Assembly: GCA_032250805.1 (NCBI GenBank)
Contig: JAVVEM010000008.1
Location: 1 to 64,000, forward strand
Length of the DNA: 64,000 nucleotides
From: B18-G4 sp032250805
GTDB lineage: Bacteria; Bacteroidota; Bacteroidia; Bacteroidales; B18-G4
Direction: 5' to 3'
Shown: piece after piece, positions 42,696-51,700 of the stretch
How the letters are laid out: each line of letters begins with the position of its first letter
How positions within the stretch are numbered: position 1 is the first letter of the stretch
Notes under the pieces: generated by a model
What the model was told of the DNA's origin: nothing
What the model saw: the letters and a program-made list of their open reading frames with translations, nothing else
Database searches by the model: none
Position numbers and translations under genes: made by a program

Positions 42696-44699
42696 TCAGG
42701 ATTCATCTTTGCCCTGATCATCTTCCCTGAAGAGGTCCCTGATATCATTTAATTTTTTTGCCTTGCCCAGAAAGAACAGGATATCGTTCTCTTCCAAAGT
42801 ATAATTTTTATTGGGTCGTGGCTTTATTGTTCCGGCACGGCTTACAGCCAAAAGATTTAAGCCTGTCAAATTGCTGATCTCCAGTTCACCAATTGTTTTT
42901 CCATCGGCGGGGGAGTTCTTTCCAACATGTATGTTACGTATTTCTACTTCGGGCACTTGCAATTCCACACTGCCTTCTGGCATATCTGTGGCCGACAATG
43001 AACGAAGCATTTGATAGCCGTCGGAGCGGATCTCTGCAACCAGTTTTTCGATGGTATCATTGGGGATCATGTATTTTGCCAGTACCCTGGTAAATATCTC
43101 CACCGATGTTTCAAATTCCTCAGGGATAACTTGGTCAGCTCCCAGCTCGTATAGCTCTTCCACATCCCTTACAAAGCGGGTCCTGATAATAATATGAAGA
43201 TCCGGATTGAGTTTTCTTGCTTCATGAATAATACGTTTATTATCGCCAAGCATGGGCAGTGTGCTTACCAAAATCCTGGCATCTTCGGCGTTTGCGTGCG
43301 ACAGGATCTCTTCCTGCCCTGCATCGCCATAATGGATGATCTCTCCCTTATTTCTTTCATTACGTACGGTATCGGGATTAATATCAATGATGGCGTAAGA
43401 AATGCCTGCATAGCGGGCTGCATGGGCTACATTCCGTCCATTCAGGCCATAACCGATAATGACCAGGTGGTCTTTTAATTTGGCGATGGTGCTTTCGGGC
43501 CTGGGGATCAGGCCCTGCTTCAGGAACTTCGGCAAAGGCCAGGTATTGATATGATCGGCAACACGTGTTGCCATCCAGATAACAAGGGGTGTAGCTGCCA
43601 TACTCAGCACAGAAACACTCAGAAAGAGTTGGTAGTTTGCCCCTGATATCAAACCTTCCGAAACACCGATACGTGAAAGTATAAATGAAAACTCTCCTAC
43701 CTGGCTGAGTGTGAATCCTACAATGATGCTTGTTCGGAGCGGAAAACCAAGGATAAAGGCAGCAAGGCCGGCAATAATGGTTTTTATGCTGAGTACAAGG
43801 GTGGTGAAGATCAGTACCTCAATGGGATTATCGAATATAAATTGAATGTTGAGGAGCATCCCAACCGAGATAAAGAAAAAAGATGTAAATACATCCAGAA
43901 ATGGCGTAACGTTGCCGAGGGCTTGCTGGCTGTACTCTGATTCGGATATCACCAGGCCTGCGATAAAAGCTCCGAGCGCCAGGGATAAGCCCATGCTATA
44001 GGTTAAAAAAGCAGCCGCAAAGGCGATCACTATGATGCTGAGCAGGAACAATTCGCGGTTTTGCGTTCTAGCCAGCTGATGCAATGCATATGGCACCACG
44101 AATTTGGCGCCCAGATATATGATCAAAGCTATGGTTGCAAATTTTAAAATGATCTCCCAGTAAGATGTCCCCATGGCTTCAGTATTGCCTGCCAGAAGGG
44201 GAGTAATAAGCATCATGGGGACAATGATAATGTCCTGGTATATCAATACTCCCAGTGATATTCTTCCATGTGGGGCGTCGATTTCGCCTTTGTCCTGTAT
44301 TAGTTTTAATACAATGGCGGTACTGCTCAGGGCAATAAGAAACCCGATAAACAAAGACTCGTTCATGGAATTGCCGAGATGAAGGGCAACAAGGGTGATC
44401 GCAGCAATGGTGACCAAAACCTGAAAGCTTCCTCCGATAAGCAATATCCTGCCGATCTTGAGGAGGCTTTTTAACGAAAATTCAATGCCGATGGTAAACA
44501 GCAGCATGATCACCCCGATCTCGGCAATTACTTCAACATCATGAATATCACTAACAATATTTAAACCATGGGGCCCGGTGATCACTCCGGTTAAAAGAAA
44601 ACCAATTACAGAAGGGATCTTCAGCCTGTGAAAGACATAAATGACTACAATTGCGAGGGCCAGTATAAGAACAATTTCTTTCAGCAGTTCAAATTCCAT
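42696..44699 (-). CDS. CPA2-family cation/proton antiporter with TrkA domains
   Basis: The 667-residue product has about 12-13 membrane spans (residues 5-380; family sequence GVITGPHGLNIV near 38 and GAFIAGLVISESEYSQQ near 245), then a TrkA-N NAD-binding domain (VIIGYGLNGRNVA, about 413) and a TrkA-C domain near the C-terminus. This is the layout of KefB/KefC-like antiporters, which exchange K+ or Na+ for H+ and are gated by NAD(H) or ligands. It faces the opposite way to the metallophosphoesterase gene. Confidence 0.9.
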   Translation of the reverse strand: MEFELLKEIVLILALAIVVIYVFHRLKIPSVIGFLLTGVITGPHGLNIVSDIHDVEVIAEIGVIMLLFTIGIEFSLKSLLKIGRILLIGGSFQVLVTIAAITLVALHLGNSMNESLFIGFLIALSSTAIVLKLIQDKGEIDAPHGRISLGVLIYQDIIIVPMMLITPLLAGNTEAMGTSYWEIILKFATIALIIYLGAKFVVPYALHQLARTQNRELFLLSIIVIAFAAAFLTYSMGLSLALGAFIAGLVISESEYSQQALGNVTPFLDVFTSFFFISVGMLLNIQFIFDNPIEVLIFTTLVLSIKTIIAGLAAFILGFPLRTSIIVGFTLSQVGEFSFILSRIGVSEGLISGANYQLFLSVSVLSMAATPLVIWMATRVADHINTWPLPKFLKQGLIPRPESTIAKLKDHLVIIGYGLNGRNVAHAARYAGISYAIIDINPDTVRNERNKGEIIHYGDAGQEEILSHANAEDARILVSTLPMLGDNKRIIHEARKLNPDLHIIIRTRFVRDVEELYELGADQVIPEEFETSVEIFTRVLAKYMIPNDTIEKLVAEIRSDGYQMLRSLSATDMPEGSVELQVPEVEIRNIHVGKNSPADGKTIGELEISNLTGLNLLAVSRAGTIKPRPNKNYTLEENDILFFLGKAKKLNDIRDLFREDDQGKDES

Positions 44700-44744
44700 T
44701 GGCTATAGTTATTTACAAGTTGCTGCTTTTGTTTAGTGACATCT

Positions 44745-44768
44745 TAAAAAGGAAAATTTTCATTTTCC
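44745..44768 (-). terminator. Rho-independent terminator after the beta-propeller gene
   Basis: On the minus strand a 7-bp stem GGAAAAT/ATTTTCC with a 4-nt loop (44751-44768) is followed by five T. It lies 15 bp after the stop of the gene ending at 44784. The stem is AT-rich, so it is only moderately strong. Confidence 0.5.
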
Positions 44769-44783
44769 GCTATGGCATATATT

Positions 44784-47081
44784 CTACTTTTTAATGAATT
44801 TTCTACTGTTGACATTGTTCCCCGACGAAAGTTCCAGCACATACATGCCGGGGCTTAAGTTATCGGTCTGTATTGTTTTACAGAATATTTCATCTCCCTG
44901 AGGATATTCCTGACTGAAAAGGCATTTGCCCATCAGGTCGAAAACTTTAATGTGCACATTTTCTTGTCCTTCAGCATTATAGCTTATCGATATGCGTGCA
45001 TCGGCGGGGTTTGGAAACAAGTAGATCTGGTCCTTTACACCGATATTCTCTTCAGGAAGTGTTGTTGCCAGCAGGTTGTCGTAAACCTGCATGCCTGCGG
45101 GGCCATCGGCAATCAATGCATATCTGTCCCATGCGGTTACCCCAAGCGCGAAGCAGCCCGATCGCAGGTAGTATGCAGAAATTTCAGGGTTTGCCGGATC
45201 ACTCACGTCCACAATATGCACTCCACCCATGATATATTGCGATACATACACAAAAGGATAGGAGATGTCGATATCCCAGGCTACATCCATAAGGGGGAGG
45301 TATGATACGGTAAATGGGTTCATGGGATCGGCTACATTGATGATTTCCAGTCCGCCTTCCTGATCAGAAATATAGGCATAGTCGCCCCACACCTTTATAT
45401 CGTTCCCTTTGCTTAACATATCGACATAACGGTTCAGGCGCACAGGCTCCTGGGGGTTTGAGATATCCCAGATGTACAAACCCTTCGTATCTTCATCCTC
45501 AAAGGGGCCGTAATCAAGTACATATAATGTGTTGCCATAGGTGTCGAGTGCCTGCACAAAGCAGTATTCCTCGCCGGGTATGGCTCCGTTCACCCATCCC
45601 AGTTCATGGCTCAGCAGGTATGGGTTTTCCGGATCAGAATAATTCACAACCCTGAAGCCGTCCCACCAGCATGCTACATAGGCATGATTATCTTTCAACG
45701 CAAGATCATAAGTCATCACCGGAGGTGAATAGTGGCCTGATTTTACAGGGTTTTCCTTATCGGCGATATTCATAATATTTACATGATTGCCCGAGCCCAT
45801 GCTTTTTGGAATATACACTGCCACGGTATCATCGAGCTTTGTGATGGCACCCTGAGTCTCGTTATATCCAATTTGTACCGGTTCTGCAGGGTTGCTCATA
45901 TCCAGAACCCTGAACCCGCCAGTACCGATATATGCATAATCGCCCGAGGCCGCAATATTAACGGTCGACCAGGCTGTTCCTGTTTCTGCTGCATATTGCG
46001 GATCTGCCGGATCGCTGATGTCGAGCAACAGAAGCCCGCCGGTATTTCCGCTTGCTGCAATCACGTTGCCACTGCCCGAAATGTATGTTTCGGGGGGATC
46101 GGTGGTTGTAACATACACAGGATTTGCCGGATCGCTGATGTTAACCGTAGTTACACCCCCGCCATTACTGGTTGTGCTGTTCGCAATATAAAGGTGATCG
46201 TTGGCTTTGGTCAGCCGCATGGGATAACCTGTAATGGCGAGCTCGCCAAGCTGCACGATCGATGACAGGTCGCTGAAATCGTAAATTCGTAAACCAAAAT
46301 TGGAGGCGAGAACATAGCCGGTATCATTTATTACAATGATGCCTGTGGCATTGGTCGAAAATATTTGCTCAATGAAAGGATTATAGGGATCAGACACATT
46401 TACGATCCTGAGTCCTGAAGTGCCCACCGAAGCATAGATATGGTCACCCTCGTAGCTTGATGTCCACACCAGCGATCCGGTAATCGGCTGATGTGAAATG
46501 ATCTGTGGGTTTGACAGATCACTGATGTCGGCAATATATATGCCGTCGGCTACGGTAACGATGTAAAGATATCCATCACCGGCAAAAATACCACCCCGGG
46601 GATAGCTGTTAAGGGGTATCCTGCTCAACTTTTGTGGGTTTTCCATATCATTCAGATCCCAAATCTCTACACCCGCAAAATATGCTGCCAGGAAAAGGAT
46701 TTTTGAAGAAGCATCATAAAATGAGTGATCGACAAGCGCCCGGGCCCTGATATCTGCAATCTGCAGAGGATTGTACGGATCCTGTACATCATATACCAGA
46801 ACCCCCCCGCCGGATCCGTAAAATACGGTGTCGCCCGTTGGCGAACTGCTTACTGACAAACTTTGTCCGAAAGGCCAGTTACCAATGAATTGCATGTTGA
46901 GCGAATCGTAATCCAACTCCATGTTAAAGCTGTAATTGCTTCCGGGGATTGTGGGTACTTCCTCCCAAACTTCTCCGGCAGGGGGGCCGCCTGCTTCAAA
47001 GTAATACCTTGCCGGGTTTTGCTGGGCAAGGAGTAAAAGACCAATGATCCCCAAAAGGGCAGTGAATAAAACTTTTTTCAT
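44784..47081 (-). CDS. T9SS-sorted LVIVD-repeat beta-propeller protein
   Basis: The 765-residue product has a signal peptide (residues 1-20, LLLLAQ) and about a dozen LVIVD repeats, each ending in an aromatic-Asp-Val-Ser-Asp-Pro-like turn (for example RIVNVSDPYNP, HIVDVSDPANP, FRVLDMSNPAEP). The final 80 residues are a type A T9SS sorting domain (FPNPADARISISY, IKVFDLMGKCLF, LSPGMYVLELSSG). LVIVD repeats form surface propellers, often of adhesion or polymer binding function; the ligand is unknown. A terminator follows it. Confidence 0.85.
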   Translation of the reverse strand: MKKVLFTALLGIIGLLLLAQQNPARYYFEAGGPPAGEVWEEVPTIPGSNYSFNMELDYDSLNMQFIGNWPFGQSLSVSSSPTGDTVFYGSGGGVLVYDVQDPYNPLQIADIRARALVDHSFYDASSKILFLAAYFAGVEIWDLNDMENPQKLSRIPLNSYPRGGIFAGDGYLYIVTVADGIYIADISDLSNPQIISHQPITGSLVWTSSYEGDHIYASVGTSGLRIVNVSDPYNPFIEQIFSTNATGIIVINDTGYVLASNFGLRIYDFSDLSSIVQLGELAITGYPMRLTKANDHLYIANSTTSNGGGVTTVNISDPANPVYVTTTDPPETYISGSGNVIAASGNTGGLLLLDISDPADPQYAAETGTAWSTVNIAASGDYAYIGTGGFRVLDMSNPAEPVQIGYNETQGAITKLDDTVAVYIPKSMGSGNHVNIMNIADKENPVKSGHYSPPVMTYDLALKDNHAYVACWWDGFRVVNYSDPENPYLLSHELGWVNGAIPGEEYCFVQALDTYGNTLYVLDYGPFEDEDTKGLYIWDISNPQEPVRLNRYVDMLSKGNDIKVWGDYAYISDQEGGLEIINVADPMNPFTVSYLPLMDVAWDIDISYPFVYVSQYIMGGVHIVDVSDPANPEISAYYLRSGCFALGVTAWDRYALIADGPAGMQVYDNLLATTLPEENIGVKDQIYLFPNPADARISISYNAEGQENVHIKVFDLMGKCLFSQEYPQGDEIFCKTIQTDNLSPGMYVLELSSGNNVNSRKFIKK

Positions 47082-47195
47082 AAGAATTCAGGTTTTGGTT
47101 TAAAATGCAGCATAAAGATAAATATTTTTTAGATATCTAATCCTGCTGTATGGGTAGTCAATAGTATAAAAGGGGGATTTCCAAGGACTCACAGC

Positions 47196-47223
47196 CAAAA
47201 AATTAACAGGGAGGTGATCCCTG
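47196..47223 (-). terminator. Rho-independent terminator after the aminotransferase gene
   Basis: On the minus strand CAGGGA/TCCCTG (47207-47212 and 47218-47223) form a 6-bp stem with a 5-nt loop, followed by TTAATTTTTT. It lies 20 bp after the stop of the gene ending at 47243. Confidence 0.65.
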
Positions 47224-47242
47224 AGGCGGCTTTTTCGGGAAC

Positions 47243-48706
47243 TTAATCCAGGTCAAACCAGGGGATTACCCATTCGGTTTTGTCTTCAGGCTCATCTTTA
47301 TGCCTGAATTCATTCAGGTGATTGTCGTAAATATAATCCACTGACCATTCTTTGTGATGTTGCCTGATCTGCCGGAGGGCGTCGATGATGATATCCAGCT
47401 CCTCGTCAGTCATGCTTGGATGGAGCGATATCCTTATCCATCCGGGCTTTTCTGAAAGGTCGCCATGATTGATCAGGTCGGTAATATGTTTCGACTTCTC
47501 GTGACTAACATCCAGGAGAAAGTGGCCGTAGGTGCCGGCACATGCACATCCGCCTCTTACCTGTATGCCCCAGCGGTCGTTCAATAATTTTACAACCAGG
47601 TTAAAATGGATGTTTTCAATGTACAGAGAAATGATCCCGAGCCGATCTTCAATGTTGTCGGCCAGAATATGCAAACCGTCAATTTTTCGCAATTCGCTGA
47701 AAGCTTTCTGTAACAGTTCTTGTTCTCTTTTGCGCATATTGGCGGTGCCGATCTGTTCTTTTAACCTGATCGAAAGTGCGGTGCGGATGGCCTGGAGGAA
47801 GCCCGGTGTGCCACCATCTTCACGGGCCTCAATATCGTCAATATATTTGTATTCGCCCCAGGGATTGGTCCAGTCAACAGTACCGCCACCAGGCTGATCA
47901 GGGGTATGGTGATTATAGAGGTTCTTACAGAATATCAGCACCCCTGAGCTACCCGGTCCGCCAAGAAATTTATGGGGAGAGAACATAATAGCATCAAGTT
48001 TTTCCATTGGGTCGTCAGGATGCATATTAATATCAACATATGGTGCGGAGGCTGCATAATCAACAAAACAATATCCGCCATGTTCGTGCATGATCCTTGC
48101 CATGGAATGGATGGGTGTTTCTACTCCCGTTACATTTGAACAGGCAGTAAAGGCTCCGATCTTAACCTTCCGGTCTTTATATTTTTCAAGTTGCTGCCTT
48201 AATTCATCAAGGTCAACGAGCAGATCCCTGGCAGGCTGCAGTTGAACAACATCTGCTATGGTCTCAAACCAGGAAGTATGGTTTGAATGGTGTTCCATAT
48301 GGGTAACGAAAACAACAGGTTTTTCCTTTTCCTGAATACAATTTGATCCCGTCAGCCTGCCACACTGTTTCAGGCCGAGAATACGCTGAAATTTAACCAC
48401 GGCTGCAGTCATACCAAAACCGGTTGTGAGAATAACATCATCCTCATTTGCATTAACATGCTTTTTGATGATCTTCTGGGCATAGTGATATGCCTTGGTC
48501 ATCAATGTGCCTGTTTCGCTTGTTTCGGTGTGGGTGTTGCCGATCCACGGACCAAAGGTATCGCGGATCTTGTCTTCGATGGGCGCATAAAAGCGGCCAC
48601 TGGCAATCCAGTCGGCATAGATCAGCCTCTGTTTACCATAGGGTGTATTGAATTCCTGCTGGTGGCCAATGATTCGCTGCCTGTATGGTTCAAAATAATT
48701 TTCCAT
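47243..48706 (-). CDS. Class V aminotransferase / cysteine desulfurase-like enzyme
   Basis: The 487-residue product is a PLP-dependent enzyme of class V. The N-terminal LIYADWIASGR and FYAPIEDKIRDTFG, HMEHHSNHTSW (about 147), DYAASAPYVDIN and the PLP lysine in SPHKFLGGPGSSG (about 245) are visible. A Cys-rich motif GGCACAGTYGHFLL (about 395) sits where desulfurases carry their active Cys. It could release sulfur from cysteine or act on another substrate; no scaffold gene is nearby. Its start directly abuts the TPR protein stop (TAAATG), so the two are likely co-transcribed. Confidence 0.85.
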   Translation of the reverse strand: MENYFEPYRQRIIGHQQEFNTPYGKQRLIYADWIASGRFYAPIEDKIRDTFGPWIGNTHTETSETGTLMTKAYHYAQKIIKKHVNANEDDVILTTGFGMTAAVVKFQRILGLKQCGRLTGSNCIQEKEKPVVFVTHMEHHSNHTSWFETIADVVQLQPARDLLVDLDELRQQLEKYKDRKVKIGAFTACSNVTGVETPIHSMARIMHEHGGYCFVDYAASAPYVDINMHPDDPMEKLDAIMFSPHKFLGGPGSSGVLIFCKNLYNHHTPDQPGGGTVDWTNPWGEYKYIDDIEAREDGGTPGFLQAIRTALSIRLKEQIGTANMRKREQELLQKAFSELRKIDGLHILADNIEDRLGIISLYIENIHFNLVVKLLNDRWGIQVRGGCACAGTYGHFLLDVSHEKSKHITDLINHGDLSEKPGWIRISLHPSMTDEELDIIIDALRQIRQHHKEWSVDYIYDNHLNEFRHKDEPEDKTEWVIPWFDLD

Positions 48707-51700
48707 TTAATCAGATTTTGAAATTCGGATCAGGCTCACTTCGATATCACCCCCTTCGGGATAAATGCTCAGCCAGTTATTGTCTTCGCTGAACCATCTG
48801 TAAAGCGCACCGATGCGTATGATGTAATCTTTTACTCCTTCGCCGGCAGGCACCTGCAGCACCACGCCACCGGTTTTAGAGCCATTGCGGCCAAAATTAA
48901 CGAGCATTTTATAATCCTGATCACTCAGGTTTCTGGCCTTTATGAGGATATAATTTTGTTTCCTCACGTTTACAGGCAGTTCTTCGAAGTCAAAACGGCG
49001 GTCGGTATTATTGGGGATGACCTGTGCCAGCTTGTTTACGTCGGTAATGGCATTGTCATTGATGATCTTCGTTATCCTGCTGATCATCCGTCCGGGGTAT
49101 TCTTCATCGGGGAGCAGGGCTCCGGCTAGCCGGTAGCTTTCAATGGCGCCGTCGTAAATTTTTTCTTTAAAATAATTATCAGCGTCGGCAATATATTTTT
49201 GATAGTCGACCCGCAAGGCCTCCAGCTGGGAGGCGTACAACCTGGTAACTTCATCGAGCCGGTCTCTGGCATATTGTTCTTCCGACTTGATGTTGACTGC
49301 CGTTTGGTACGACGATTTTGCGCTGCGGTAGTTCCCCATGTCGTAATAGCTGTCGGCCTGGGCGATCGCTGCTGCATATGCCTTGTCGCGCTCTTCCTGC
49401 AGTTCTTCGAGCATTGCATTGATCTCAGCGATCTTCGATCCCGGATAACTTTCTCCGGGTTTGAGGTTTACTGCTTCTTCATAGAACTGAAGTGCCTCGA
49501 GGAAGTTTTTTGTTTCATATTTCTGATCAGCATTGCTTATCGCCCGGGCATAGCTTTCATCAATGGCTTTGTTATATGCACGTTGAATTGCCTCTTGCCT
49601 GGCCTGTTCCTGCATAATGGAGTCAATCTCTGCGATCTTTATTCCGGGGTAGGGGGCATCGCTTTTTAACTTCAGTGCTTCGGTGTATGATTTCCTGGCC
49701 GATACATAGTTTTCGTTGGCCATAGCCTTATCGCCGGCGGCGATAGCATTGCTGTAACGCTCTTCAATTTCTTTCAGCCTGTTCATTTCTTCAATGATCC
49801 CATTCACCTCTTCAAGTTTTATACCGGCATATTCATCAGCGGGTTTGAGCTCAAGAGCTTCGGTAAATGCTTCACGTGCGCCAGTATATTCTTTGTCAAT
49901 CAGGAGCTTATCGGCCCTTGCAATGGCCGCAGCATAGGCAGTTTCAATTTCCTGTTCCCTGGCCTGTTCTGCCAGGATACTGTCTATTTCAACTATTTTA
50001 TCGGCAGGATACTGCTCAGTTGCTTTGATCTCCAGTGCTTTTACAAATTCAGTGCGGGCCTGTTCATATTCTTTGTTGATCAGGAAGCTTTCGCCCCTTG
50101 CGATGGAATTGGCAAAATTTTCTTCCTTCTGACGCTGCTCTTCCATGGCCAGAAGCAGGGCGTCGATCTCTGCGATCTTCGTGGAGGGATAGGCTTCATC
50201 AGCTTTTATCTTCTGCGCACGCACATAGGCTTCGCGGGCTTCCTCATATTGCTGATTACCAAGAAAATTGTCGGCAGTGCTTATTGCAATACTATATTGT
50301 TCGTTTTGTTTTGCAATCCTGGCCTGCTCGTCAAAGATCAGCTCAATAGCGGCAATTCTGTCTGCCGGGTAAGTCTCATCAGGCTTTATATCGGCAGCTT
50401 TGCTGTATGATGCGCTGGCTTCCTCGTATTTTTCTGAGGCAAATAAACTGTCGGCCCTTGCAATGGTCGCGGCATAAGCTGCTTCGGTGGCCTGTCTTTG
50501 GGCTATTTCGGCCAGGATGCCGTCAATTTCGGTGATCTTTCCGGCAGGATATGTTTCTTCTGCTTTTATCGCCAATGCTTCATTGTAGGCTGCCCGGGCT
50601 TGTTCATATTGCTGGTTTTCGAAGTATGCATCGCCCCTGCCAATGGCTTCGGTATAGCTTTCTTCTATGCCCTCAAGGCGGGCAATCTCAGCAAGCCTGG
50701 AATCAATCGCCCTGATCTGCTCTTGAGGATATTGCTCACCTGGTTTCAGGCCGGCAGCTTTCTGGTAGCCGGCTTTTGCTTCGGTGTATTTTTCGTCAGC
50801 AAGCAGCTCGTCGGCTTCGGCGATCGCTTTGGCATAATTTTCATCCAGGATCCTCTGCTGCTCAATCGCATCAACAGTATTGTCAATTTCATTGATCTTT
50901 TCCCGTGGATAGCTTTCCTGCGGTTTCAGTTCCAGGGCCCGGGCAAACTTTTCTCTGGCTGCTTTAAAATTCTCCTGTCCGAGCAATGCGTCCCCCTCGC
51001 TTATGGCCTGGGCATAATCGGCATTCAGACGGGCCAGCCGCTCGGCTTCAGCTGCTTCTGCTGCCACAATATTGCCAATTTCTTCGATCTTTTCTGCCGG
51101 GTAAGTCTCATCGGGCTTAATACTTTCAGCTTCGCTGTATGATGCGATGGCTTCCTTGTAATTTGCTGCGGCAAATAAACGGTCGGCACTTGCAATGGCT
51201 GCGGCATAGGCTGCTTCGGTGGCCTGCCTTAGGGCTGTTTCGGCCAGGATACCGTCAATTTCGGTGATCTTTCCGGCAGGATATGTTTCTTCTGCTTTTA
51301 TCGCCAATGCTTCATTGTAGGCTGCCCGGGCTTGTTCATATTGCTGGTTTTCGAAGTATGCATCGCCCCTGCCAATGGCTTCGGTATAGCTTTCTTCTAT
51401 GCCCTCAAGGCGGGCAATCTCAGCAAGCCTGGAATCAATCGCCCTGATCTGCTCTTGAGGATATTGCTCACCTGGTTTCAGGCCGGCAGCTTTCTGGTAG
51501 CCGGCTTTTGCTTCGGTGTATTTTTCGTCAGCAAGCAGCTTGTCGGCTTCGGCGATCGCATTGGTGTAATTTTCGTTGAGAATACGCTCCTGCTCAAGGG
51601 CGGCAAGTATATTGTTGATTTCTTCTATCTTTTGTCTTGGATATTCTTCGTCGGTGAAGATATCTGCAGCTTTTCTGTATTCGGCCAGGGCAGCGGGATA

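Noticed and set aside
50500..51560. CRISPR-like array suggested by the repeated sequence in the TPR gene
   Set aside because: The repeats are coding, in frame, about 180 bp per unit, with no spacer-like constant spacing of short repeats and no cas genes nearby.
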